NCBI RefSeq assembly: GCF_002243345.2
Contig: NZ_CP022655.2
Coordinates: 4,520,001-4,584,000, forward strand
DNA length: 64,000 nt
Reading direction: 5' to 3'
Origin: Paenibacillus sp. RUD330
GTDB taxonomy: Bacteria; Bacillota; Bacilli; Paenibacillales; Paenibacillaceae
The notes beneath the pieces were generated by a model that searched no databases, was not told the DNA's origin, and saw only the letters and a program-made list of their open reading frames with translations. Of the stretch, positions 25,574 through 33,417 are shown in pieces (within the stretch, counting starts at the first letter, position 1; every line of letters begins with the position of its first letter). The translations under genes were made by a program, and so were the position numbers.

Positions 25574-27189
25574 TTCAGCTCCGCCCATTTGAAGTCGATG
25601 AAGCCGAAGGGATGGCGCACGACGCCGGACAGCTTGTCGCTCTCGAGATTGACCGTGTTGTAGAAGTACAGCGGCAGAATCGGAGCCTCGTCGATCAGGA
25701 TGGCTTCGGCTTCATGCATCATTTCATAGCGCTTCTTCTCGTCGCTCTGCTGGTAGGCGCCCTTGATCAGCTCGTCGTACTTGGCGTTTTTCCACCCCGT
25801 GCGGCTGAACGGATTGTCCGACTGGAAGCCGTCCAGGAAGTTGATCGGATCCGCGAAGTCAGGCAGGAAGGAGGAGCGGGACAGCTGCAGCTGCAGCTTC
25901 TTCTGCTCGGCGACCATCACCTTGCTTTCCTTGCTCTCCAGCTTGACATCGACGCCGAGATTGTCCTTGAACATCGCCTGCATCGCCTGGGCGACCTTTT
26001 GGTTGATGTCGTTCGTGCTGTAGGTCAGCGTGATGTCCGGAAGCTTGGAATAGCCGGCTTCCTGCATGCCCTTGTCGAGCAGCGCCTTGGCATCGGCCGC
26101 GTCGAATTTCAGCAGGTCTCCGCCCTTCTCGCGGAAGTCGCCTCCGGCCGCATCCTCGAGGCCCGGGGATACGAAGGCGACGGCCGGCTTGTGCTTCTGG
26201 CGAAGCACGAGATCGACGAGCTGCTGGCGATCGACCGCTTCGGCGAACGCCTTGCGGATGTTCATGTTGTTGAACGGCTCCATCGTGACGTTGAAGCGGT
26301 AGAACGCCGTGCCCGCCGCTTCTTCGACCTTGACCTTGTTCTCTTCGAACAGCTTGTCGGCCATGTCGGATGGAATGCTGCCGGTCGTATCGAGCTCGCC
26401 GGACTGGAAGAGCTGGTAGGCGGTATTCGTATCATTGACCATTTTATAGGTGACGCCCCCCAGCTTCACGCTGGATGCATCCCAGTAATCCTTGTTCTTG
26501 ACCATCTTCAGCTCGTCGTCATGCTTCCATTCCGTAATCGTGAACGGTCCGTTGCCGACGATCGTCGCCGCTTCGCCCGCCCACTTCGCATTCTTCTCGA
26601 CAACGGCCTGGTTGACCGGGAAAAAGGCCGGGCTCGCCGTCATCTGGATCAGCCAGGCAGCCGGGTGGGCGAGCGTGACCTCAAGCGTCTTGTCGTCCGT
26701 CGCCTTGATGCCGACAGCATCGGCGGAGCCCTTGCCGGAATTGTACGCCTCCGCTCCTGCGATCGGATAGGCGAGGAAGGCCGCGTCGGAGGCCGTGTCG
26801 GGGTTCAGCAGCCGCTTCCAGGCGTATTCGAAGTCGGAGGCCTTCACGGGATCGCCGTTGGACCATTTGATGCCGTCGCGCAGGGTGAAGGTGTACTTCA
26901 GGCCGTCGTCGGACGCTTTCCACTCCTTCGCCATCGCCGCTTCCGGCTTCTGGTCCTTGCCGAGGCGGGTCAGCCCCTCGAAGGCGTTGTTCACCACGTC
27001 GTAGGAAATCTGGTCGAAGCCGATCGGCGGATCGAGGGAGGTCGGCTCCTTGCTGTTGTTGTAGCGGAGAATCTTGCCGGAGGCTTCTCCGGTGCCGCCT
27101 CCATCGTTGCCGTCTCCGCAGCCGGCCAGAATTGTTCCGGCCAGCAGCACGCAGCTGATCAGCGTAACGGACATTTTTTTCATGGACAT
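25570..27189 (-). CDS. dppE: Oligopeptide/dipeptide ABC transporter substrate-binding lipoprotein
   Basis: 539 residues of SBP family 5. Lipobox LAGC with Cys near residue 24, then the conserved DPPIGFDQISYDVVNNAFEGL, a WSNGDPVKASDFEYAWKR segment and a C-terminal PLYFYNTVNLES. It binds peptides outside the membrane and passes them to DppBC. Its gene is separated from dppD by 210 bp with no clear terminator, a wider gap than the others in this operon. Confidence 0.93.
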   Translation of the reverse strand: MSMKKMSVTLISCVLLAGTILAGCGDGNDGGGTGEASGKILRYNNSKEPTSLDPPIGFDQISYDVVNNAFEGLTRLGKDQKPEAAMAKEWKASDDGLKYTFTLRDGIKWSNGDPVKASDFEYAWKRLLNPDTASDAAFLAYPIAGAEAYNSGKGSADAVGIKATDDKTLEVTLAHPAAWLIQMTASPAFFPVNQAVVEKNAKWAGEAATIVGNGPFTITEWKHDDELKMVKNKDYWDASSVKLGGVTYKMVNDTNTAYQLFQSGELDTTGSIPSDMADKLFEENKVKVEEAAGTAFYRFNVTMEPFNNMNIRKAFAEAVDRQQLVDLVLRQKHKPAVAFVSPGLEDAAGGDFREKGGDLLKFDAADAKALLDKGMQEAGYSKLPDITLTYSTNDINQKVAQAMQAMFKDNLGVDVKLESKESKVMVAEQKKLQLQLSRSSFLPDFADPINFLDGFQSDNPFSRTGWKNAKYDELIKGAYQQSDEKKRYEMMHEAEAILIDEAPILPLYFYNTVNLESDKLSGVVRHPFGFIDFKWAELK

Positions 27190-27399
27190 GTTCGTGGCTC
27201 TCCCCTTTGATTCGAATAGTGGATATAAGTCGTTGCACGCCTCGCTGCACTCCGCCGGCGGATGATTCCGGTCAGACGGCCTGCCTCTGCTCTTGTCTGC
27301 CGCAGGCCTGCGCTCCCCTTGTCCCCCCTTGGCCCCGAATAAAAAGGTGCTTGAATGAAGCGGAGCAGACGGCTCCCGGTTGTCCAGCGCGCCGCCAGG

Positions 27400-28626
27400 C
27401 TAGCCGATCGCGGCCGACCGTCCGGCCGCGGAGGACGGCGGAGCCTGCTGCGCCCGAGGATCCTCCAGCCAGCAGGACACCGAATGGCTGCCTCCTACCT
27501 GGGTCGCTGCCGGATGATGCAGCCGGCACACCTCCATCGCATGGGGGCATCGAGCCGCGAAGGCGCAGCCCGGCGGCGGCGCGAACAGATCCGGCGGCGT
27601 GCCCGGAATCGGCTCGAGCTGGCGCGAGCGGTCTCGGTCGAGCCTCGGCATCGAGGCCAGCAGCCCTCTCGTGTACGGATGCCGGGGCCTGCGGAACAGC
27701 TCCCGAACGGAGCCCGACTCCACAATCTCGCCGGCATACATGACGCAGACGCGGTCGGCCGTTTCGGCTACGACGCCCAGATCATGGGTGATCAGCACGA
27801 TGGAGACGCCTGTCTTCCGCTGCAGCATCCGGAACAGCTCCAGAATCTGGGCTTGGATCGTCACGTCGAGCGCGGTCGTCGGCTCGTCGGCGATGAGGAG
27901 CGAAGGATTGCAGGAGGCGGCGATCGCGATCATGATGCGCTGCCTCATACCTCCGCTGAACTCGCCCAGATATTGCTTCAGCCGCGTTTCCGGACTCGGA
28001 ATGCCGACCAGGCCGAGCATTTCCACCGCGATCCTGCGCGCTTCCGATCTCGGCACCTTGCGGTGCAGGGCGATGCTCTCGATCAGCTGCTCTCCGACGG
28101 TGAGCGTCGGGTTGAGCGCCGTCATCGCATCCTGGAAGATCATTGAGATCTCCGCGCCGCGCAGCTTGCGCAGCTCCTTTTCCTTGAGCCGCGTCAGGTC
28201 AACGCCCTTCCAGACGATGCGCGAGTCCTTGCCTAGCTTCGACGTCTGTTCCGGCAGCAGCCTCATCAGGCTGCGGGCGGTGACGCTTTTGCCGCAGCCC
28301 GACTCCCCGACGATGGCCAGCGTCTCGCCTTCGCGAAGCTGGAGATCGACTCCGCGCACCGCCTGCACCTCTCCGCCATGGGTCCGGAAGCTGACCCGCA
28401 GATTCTCGACGGCCATCAGGGTTTTGCCGGGCGCCCTGTCTTCAGCCTCCTTCGGCTCACGGCCGGCCGGCTTTTCCCTTGCTGCCGGATCGGACGGCTC
28501 CGTCCGGGTTCCATGATAGGCCTCGGAAGGCTGCTTCGACGGGTCGTCAGCCTTTTCCCTGGCCGGGGCATCGGGAGCCGCGACCGCGGATATCGACGCT
28601 TTTTTGGAACGTCTCCACATGCTCAT
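27400..28626 (-). CDS. dppD: Dipeptide ABC transporter ATP-binding protein with N-terminal extension
   Basis: 408 residues. The ABC domain (about 70-330) has Walker A GESGCGKS (107-114), signature FSGGMRQR and Walker B LLIADEPTTALD, then an Oligo_HPY C-terminal domain (about 300-390) with the GCAFAARCPHAM Cys motif. The first 68 or so residues are a charged, Pro/Glu/Lys-rich, probably disordered extension not usual in DppD/OppD. The start is secure: ATGA overlaps the dppC stop and AGAGGAGG lies upstream. It is the only ATPase in the operon, so it probably works as a homodimer. Confidence 0.93.
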   Translation of the reverse strand: MSMWRRSKKASISAVAAPDAPAREKADDPSKQPSEAYHGTRTEPSDPAAREKPAGREPKEAEDRAPGKTLMAVENLRVSFRTHGGEVQAVRGVDLQLREGETLAIVGESGCGKSVTARSLMRLLPEQTSKLGKDSRIVWKGVDLTRLKEKELRKLRGAEISMIFQDAMTALNPTLTVGEQLIESIALHRKVPRSEARRIAVEMLGLVGIPSPETRLKQYLGEFSGGMRQRIMIAIAASCNPSLLIADEPTTALDVTIQAQILELFRMLQRKTGVSIVLITHDLGVVAETADRVCVMYAGEIVESGSVRELFRRPRHPYTRGLLASMPRLDRDRSRQLEPIPGTPPDLFAPPPGCAFAARCPHAMEVCRLHHPAATQVGGSHSVSCWLEDPRAQQAPPSSAAGRSAAIG

Positions 28627-29543
28627 GACCTCCTCTGCCTAGGGTTGAAGATATCCTGCAGGCCGTCGCCGACCAGATTGAACGCCAGCATCGTCATAGA
28701 GATGAAGAATGCCGGGTAGAACAGCCTCCACCAATGGCCGGAGAGGATGACGCCGAGCGCGTCGCTCGCCATGACGCCCCAGCTCGCAAGCGGCGGCTGG
28801 ATGCCGAGGCCGAGGAAGCTGAGGAACGCTTCCGCGAAGATGGCCGAAGGCACGGAAAACGTAATCTGCACCATGATGACGCCCATCGCGTTGGGCAGCA
28901 GATGCTTGCGGATGATATGCCAGCCGCTGGAGCCGATCGAACGGGAAGCCAGCACATATTCCGACGATTTCAGCGTCAGCACCTGGCCGCGGACGACGCG
29001 GGCCATTCCGATCCATCCCGTCGCGCTGAGCGCGACGATGATGGTCAGCAGTCCCGGCCCCATGATGACCATGAGCAGAATGACGATGAGCAGATAGGGA
29101 ACGCCGTACAGCATGTCCACGAAACGCATCATCAGGTTGTCTGCGCGGCCGCCGACGTACCCGGCGATGCCGCCGTACACGATGCCGATGACGAGGTCGA
29201 TCAGGGTGGCCATCAGGCCGATGAACAGCGAGATGCGGGCTCCGTACAGAATGCGGGCGAATACGTCCCGGCCCAGGTCATCCGTGCCGAACCAATGCTC
29301 GGCGGACGGGCTCATGTTCGCATCGGTGAGGACTTGCTTGGAATAGCTCTGGTCCGTCAGCATCGGGCCGAACGAAGCGAGCAGGGCGAGCAGGATGATG
29401 ATGACGGCTCCGGCGAACGCGAGCTTGTTGGCCAGCAGCCGGTTCCATGATTCCTTCCAGAAGCCGAGGCGGGGCCGAACGATCGCTTCCGCATCCACGG
29501 CGGAGCGGTTCATGGGGACAAACAGGGAATCCGGTACGCTCAT
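28623..29543 (-). CDS. dppC: Dipeptide ABC transporter permease
   Basis: 306 residues, about six transmembrane segments, with the OppC-type N-terminus and the EAA loop (EYVLASRSIGSSGWHIIRKHLLPN, about 205-228) that contacts the ATPase. It pairs with DppB. Its stop overlaps the dppD start by 4 bp, and dppB ends 2 bp before its ATG. Confidence 0.94.
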   Translation of the reverse strand: MSVPDSLFVPMNRSAVDAEAIVRPRLGFWKESWNRLLANKLAFAGAVIIILLALLASFGPMLTDQSYSKQVLTDANMSPSAEHWFGTDDLGRDVFARILYGARISLFIGLMATLIDLVIGIVYGGIAGYVGGRADNLMMRFVDMLYGVPYLLIVILLMVIMGPGLLTIIVALSATGWIGMARVVRGQVLTLKSSEYVLASRSIGSSGWHIIRKHLLPNAMGVIMVQITFSVPSAIFAEAFLSFLGLGIQPPLASWGVMASDALGVILSGHWWRLFYPAFFISMTMLAFNLVGDGLQDIFNPRQRRS

Positions 29544-29545
29544 GC

Positions 29546-30478
29546 TCAGCCCTCCTTCCGGTGCAGCTTGATGCGGGGATCAATCAGGCCGTAGGCGATA
29601 TCGACGAGGAACATCATGAACAGCAGCAAAGCGCTGTAGAACACGGTCGTGCCCATGATGACCGAATAATCGCGGTTGTTGATGCCGTCCACGAAATACT
29701 TGCCCATGCCGGGGATGGCGAAGATCTTCTCGATGACGAAGCTTCCCGTCAGGACGTTGGCGATCAGCGCCCCGAGCAGGGTGACGACCGGCAGCACCGC
29801 GTTGCGCAGCGCATGCTTCGTGACGATGACGAACGGATGCAGTCCTTTGGCGCGGGCCGTCTCGATATAGTCGGAGGTGAGCACCTCCACCATGTTGGCC
29901 CGCGTCATGCGGGCAATGATGGCGATGGGACCGGTAGCCAGCGCCAGCCCCGGCAGCACGGCGTGGCGCCAGGTTCCCCACATGGCGACCGGCAGCAGAT
30001 GCCATTCCACGGCCACATATTTGATCAGCAGCGTCGCCACGACGAAGTTCGGCACGGCGATGCCGAGCACGGCGAGCACCATCGCCGCCTGGTCGATCAG
30101 CCGGTTCTTGTACAGGGCGGCGACCGTTCCGAGCGCGATGCCGGCGACGATGGCGAACAGGATGGCGATCATGCCGAGCTGGAAGGAGACGGGGAAGCCG
30201 CGGCTGATCATCGAATTCACGCTGTCGGGAAAATGTCCGATCGACGGACCGAGATCGAGCTTGAGCAGAGACTTCAGATAGAGCACGTATTGAACGCCAA
30301 TCGGCTCGTCCAGATGGTAATAAGCCATCATGTTCTGCACCGCCGTCGGGTTGCTGTTCTTGCCGTCCTTGTCGAACGGAGACCCCGGCACGGAATGCAT
30401 GAGGAAAAAGGTCACCGTGATGATCAGCCACAGCGTAACCAGCATAGAAACAAGCCGCTTCAGGATGTAAGATGCCAC
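29546..30478 (-). CDS. dppB: Dipeptide ABC transporter permease
   Basis: 310 residues, about six transmembrane segments, OppB/DppB type (N-terminal YILKRLVSMLVTLWLIITVTFF, EAA loop DYIETARAKGLHPFVIVTKHALRN). It starts at GTG 30478 behind AAGGGGAG. It forms the channel with DppC in the cytoplasmic membrane. Confidence 0.94.
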   Translation of the reverse strand: MASYILKRLVSMLVTLWLIITVTFFLMHSVPGSPFDKDGKNSNPTAVQNMMAYYHLDEPIGVQYVLYLKSLLKLDLGPSIGHFPDSVNSMISRGFPVSFQLGMIAILFAIVAGIALGTVAALYKNRLIDQAAMVLAVLGIAVPNFVVATLLIKYVAVEWHLLPVAMWGTWRHAVLPGLALATGPIAIIARMTRANMVEVLTSDYIETARAKGLHPFVIVTKHALRNAVLPVVTLLGALIANVLTGSFVIEKIFAIPGMGKYFVDGINNRDYSVIMGTTVFYSALLLFMMFLVDIAYGLIDPRIKLHRKEG

Positions 30479-30515
30479 CTTCTGTCACTCCCCTTAATCG
30501 GTCTGGCAAAACGTC

Positions 30516-31340
30516 TTAGCAGTAATTGGTCCTTGTCGCCAGCTCAATCATGACCAGCATGGCCCGGTAGGCTTCGAGAATGTCCTTGGCCTGGAAGGAA
30601 ACGACCGGGCTGTTGCCCTCGATCCGGGTTCCCGGCATCAGGTTCGCCCACTCGGCTTGCCCGTAGTTCGCGAATTCGATCGACAGATGCGGGCGCTCCG
30701 GCGAAGCCAGCGGCTTGACGCGGGTACGATTGTCGAGAGCCTCCTTCGTCTTCTCCCTCAGCAGCTGGCCGGTCTTGTCCGGAGTCAGGCACAGAGCCGC
30801 CGTGCGCGAAATCGCCTTCTTGACGATTGCCGTCGTCACTCCCGGCAGCAGCGCCTCCGCCTCCGCCGCCGTCTCGTCGTCGCCTGCCACAAGCAGGACG
30901 GGAACGCCGTAGTGGCCGGCCGCCATGGCGTTGAAGCCGAGCTCCCCGATGGCGGTATCCCCTATGTACATCTTCGTCACGCCGAAAATCATGGTATGGC
31001 TGAGAACGCCGCGGGTGGCCGCCATCGTATGGTAGCCGAGGAAGGCGGCTCCTCCGAACGAAGCATCAAGCCCCTGCACCATGGAGTAGGGCTTGACGTC
31101 TCCGGTGATGAGCTGGGCGTCGGGATGCAGCCTTTCGATCAGCAGATTGTTCATTTTGGAATGGCTGTCGTTGACGATCACTTCGGAGCAGCCTTCGTCG
31201 AATGCCGTGCCGATGACATGATTGGCCTCGTCCGTCATGATGACCTGGCCGCGAGGATAGCTGCGCTGGCTCGAATCGACGTGCGTGCTGTCCACAAGTC
31301 CTGTTATGCCTTCCATGTCTACCGAAATATAGAGCTTCAT
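30516..31340 (-). CDS. dppA: D-aminopeptidase (peptidase M55)
   Basis: 274 residues, the family length. Zinc-site residues are present: the D-x-E of the start (ISVDMEGITG), GYHTMAA and the EVIVNDSHSKMNN motif. DppA releases N-terminal D-amino acids such as D-Ala from D-Ala-D-Ala. ATG 31340 follows GGGAGGAT; the frame opens further upstream across a hairpin, but that part is not coding. As first gene of the operon it points to imported murein-type peptides as the substrate pool. Confidence 0.95.
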   Translation of the reverse strand: MKLYISVDMEGITGLVDSTHVDSSQRSYPRGQVIMTDEANHVIGTAFDEGCSEVIVNDSHSKMNNLLIERLHPDAQLITGDVKPYSMVQGLDASFGGAAFLGYHTMAATRGVLSHTMIFGVTKMYIGDTAIGELGFNAMAAGHYGVPVLLVAGDDETAAEAEALLPGVTTAIVKKAISRTAALCLTPDKTGQLLREKTKEALDNRTRVKPLASPERPHLSIEFANYGQAEWANLMPGTRIEGNSPVVSFQAKDILEAYRAMLVMIELATRTNYC

Positions 31341-31387
31341 AGGCCATCCTCCCGGAATATAAGAAATAATCAATCGGTAAAGAGTAT

Positions 31388-31455
31388 GAAAAAAACCCAG
31401 ACCAACAGCCGGGGACATGCTTGTCCCTGGATCCGTTGGCTGGGTTTTATTTACG
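31388..31455 (-). terminator. Strong hairpin terminator upstream of dppA
   Basis: On the minus strand, AAAACCCAGCCAAC pairs with GTTGGTCTGGGTTTTTTT, with an inner GGGACA/TGTCCC arm. It ends the DUF3870 transcript, or acts as an attenuator in a dppA leader: only about 48 bp remain before the dppA ATG. Confidence 0.85.
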
Positions 31456-31536
31456 TGCATGCCGGAATGTCCCGCCATACGGATAAATAAAGCAGCGTTT
31501 ACGCTGTACCGGAAGTAGGCGCAAAGGCCTGCTCTT

Positions 31537-31857
31537 CTAGTCGATGAGCGTGGATTTGAATTTTTTGGAGGCGTCCTTGAAGGCGACGATCAATGCCTTC
31601 TGCGAAGAGCCGTGGTACCTGCTCCGGATTTCCTCGGCTACCAGCTCCACGTCCAGGACGGAGTGGCCGATGAAGATCGAGCGGACGAACTCCGAAGTGA
31701 GCGGAATGGTGGAGGAGCAGCCGGCGTCGATGATGATCCCGGATTCCTTCCCAACGACAAGCCCGATGAAAAAAGCGCTGTACTGCTGGGTGATCGGATT
31801 GTTCACGGATGACTGGGCATCGCCTATGAGATACAGCGTGTTCTTGTCGAAAGGCAT
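31537..31857 (-). CDS. DUF3870-family protein
   Basis: 106 residues matching DUF3870: LYLIGDAQSSVNNPITQQY, an IIIDAGCSSTIPLT centre with one conserved Cys, and the YHGSSQKALIVAFKDA C-terminus. The function is unknown; relatives often lie near amino acid or peptide metabolism genes. ATG 31857 is followed by a single-gene unit ending at the hairpin before dppA. Its promoter carries an inverted repeat over the -10. Confidence 0.87.
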   Translation of the reverse strand: MPFDKNTLYLIGDAQSSVNNPITQQYSAFFIGLVVGKESGIIIDAGCSSTIPLTSEFVRSIFIGHSVLDVELVAEEIRSRYHGSSQKALIVAFKDASKKFKSTLID

Positions 31858-31893
31858 CCGTCATTCTCCCTTGTCTGCTTCATGCGCTCGCTT

Positions 31894-31933
31894 GATGTTA
31901 ATTATTCTAACATCGATTCGAGCGGGTTGTAAA
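31894..31933 (-). promoter_or_regulatory. Promoter and operator of the DUF3870 gene
   Basis: Minus-strand -35 TTTACA (31928-31933), 18-bp spacer, -10 TAGAAT (31904-31909). GATGTTA-N7-TAACATC (31894-31914) is a perfect 7-bp inverted repeat covering the -10, so a repressor is likely. Confidence 0.65.
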
Positions 31934-31947
31934 TGAGAAATCCTGCT

Positions 31948-32078
31948 ATCGGCCCATGCCGATTCGGCGCTGGCTGCGACCACCGGCACGCGCCGACAGG
32001 CCATGCCCTTCTATCGGCCAATCCCGATTTCCGGGTCCAGCTGCGCCTGAAGGCGCGGCGCCCGGTCAACGACCGGGC
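31948..32078. repeat. Imperfect direct repeat and tandem hairpins
   Basis: CTATCGGCC-CATGCCGATT recurs about 62 bp later as CTATCGGCC-AATCCCGATT. Two short hairpins follow: GCGCC-TGA-GGCGC and GCCCGGTC-AAC-GACCGGGC (32060-32078). The last may end the serine hydrolase transcript, though it lacks a T run. Confidence 0.45.
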
Positions 32079-32087
32079 AGAGGCCCG

Positions 32088-33260
32088 CTAACGCTCCGCC
32101 TTCTTGCGCAGGAATATATCGGCCATCGCAGCCGCCAGATCGGTCTCCGCGGCGGTGAACACATGGCCTTCCTTGGCGTCGTCCAGCCCGTTCATGGCGT
32201 AGACCATGCCGATCCCTGCTTCGGGTTCGAAATACATCCCGCTGCGCAGCCCATAGGCGTCGCCGGCATGGCCGATCATCAGCCTGCCGGGCATGAGGTC
32301 ATGCGTCCGCTGAAGCTGCAGGCCGCCTTCCCGGTAGAAGCCTTCCTGCGGAACCCTGGACCATTGCCGGGCTTGCATCTGCTCCGCCGTCTCCTTGCGG
32401 AGAATCCGGACTCCGCTGCGCTCGCCCTTGCCGGCCAGCATCTCCAGCCAGCGGGACAGATCCGCGATTGTCGTCCGAAGGCCGCCCTGCGGGCCGAACA
32501 ACGATCCGTTGGCGCCGGGAACATAATCCCGCAGGTCCGTCGGCTCCGGCAGACGGCCGCGAAATGCGTCTGCGGCCGGAGCATAATCTCCGGCATCGGC
32601 ATCGTACTCATAGAGGACCGCGATCCGGTCTGGCTCCTCGAAATGCTGCAGGTTGAAGCTGGAATCCCGCATGCCGAGCGGCTCGAAAAGATGCTTGCGG
32701 CAGTAGCGGTCGAAGCGCTCTCCGCTCTGCCGCTCGATGATCGTAGCCATGATAATCGCGCCAAGATTGGAATATTCATAACCGGCCGGATCCCCCGGCG
32801 GCTTGTCCCCCCACAGCTTGGCCGGATGCCATTGTCCTCCGGGAATGATCAGTTCGGAGAGCGGAATCATCGGATCCTGGCGGGAAGCGGCCGCGAAGCC
32901 GGCATATTCGTCGCGCAGTCCCGACGTATGGGTCATCAGCTGCCGCAGCGTAACCGGCTGGTCGGGAAAGGCTGGATTGCGGAGCGGAAGGCCGACAAGC
33001 TTGCCTGCGTCGTCGTCCAAGCCGCATAACCCGCGGTCCACGAGCTGGAGCATCGCGGCCGCCGTGACCGTCTTGGATATGGATGCGATGCGGAAGATCG
33101 TCTTGTCCGACACCGGCAAGCCTCTTTCCTTGTCCGACAGTCCCAGACCTCCGCTCCATACGAGCCGTCCGCGAATCAGAAACGCGCAGGCCATGCCGAC
33201 GATGCGGCGGCGATCCATCGTTTCCTGCAGCCTCAGAGCTACTTTGTCAGGTTTGCCCAT
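32088..33260 (-). CDS. Beta-lactamase-fold serine hydrolase
   Basis: 390 residues of the class C beta-lactamase/esterase family: nucleophile in SISK (about residue 62), YSN (about 164) with the Tyr base, and HAGDAYG near residue 332 as the KTG equivalent. No signal peptide is visible, so it is probably cytosolic. Members are esterases, D-aminopeptidases or DD-peptidase relatives; nothing shows antibiotic resistance. It stands alone between two minus-strand genes. Confidence 0.88.
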   Translation of the reverse strand: MGKPDKVALRLQETMDRRRIVGMACAFLIRGRLVWSGGLGLSDKERGLPVSDKTIFRIASISKTVTAAAMLQLVDRGLCGLDDDAGKLVGLPLRNPAFPDQPVTLRQLMTHTSGLRDEYAGFAAASRQDPMIPLSELIIPGGQWHPAKLWGDKPPGDPAGYEYSNLGAIIMATIIERQSGERFDRYCRKHLFEPLGMRDSSFNLQHFEEPDRIAVLYEYDADAGDYAPAADAFRGRLPEPTDLRDYVPGANGSLFGPQGGLRTTIADLSRWLEMLAGKGERSGVRILRKETAEQMQARQWSRVPQEGFYREGGLQLQRTHDLMPGRLMIGHAGDAYGLRSGMYFEPEAGIGMVYAMNGLDDAKEGHVFTAAETDLAAAMADIFLRKKAER

Positions 33261-33372
33261 GCGATGCTTTCAGCCTCCTTTTGAAGTTGCGTTTGTCGTC
33301 CAGGAGACCTGTACAGCGTTTACATTCTATTAAATTATGACTTTTCGTCCCCTAAAACGTCAATAGGCTAAA

Positions 33373-33410
33373 GGAAAATAATAAAGCCGTTTGCCACATC
33401 GGCAAACGGC
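33373..33410 (-). terminator. Terminator of the GGDEF-HD-GYP cassette
   Basis: GCCGTTTGCC and GGCAAACGGC form a perfect 10-bp stem with a 5-nt loop, followed on the minus strand by TTTATTATTTT. Confidence 0.88.
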
Positions 33411-33417
33411 CAGCGAA

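Noticed and set aside
25612-27210. Plus-strand open frame of 532 codons
   Set aside because: Antisense to dppE; no recognisable domain.
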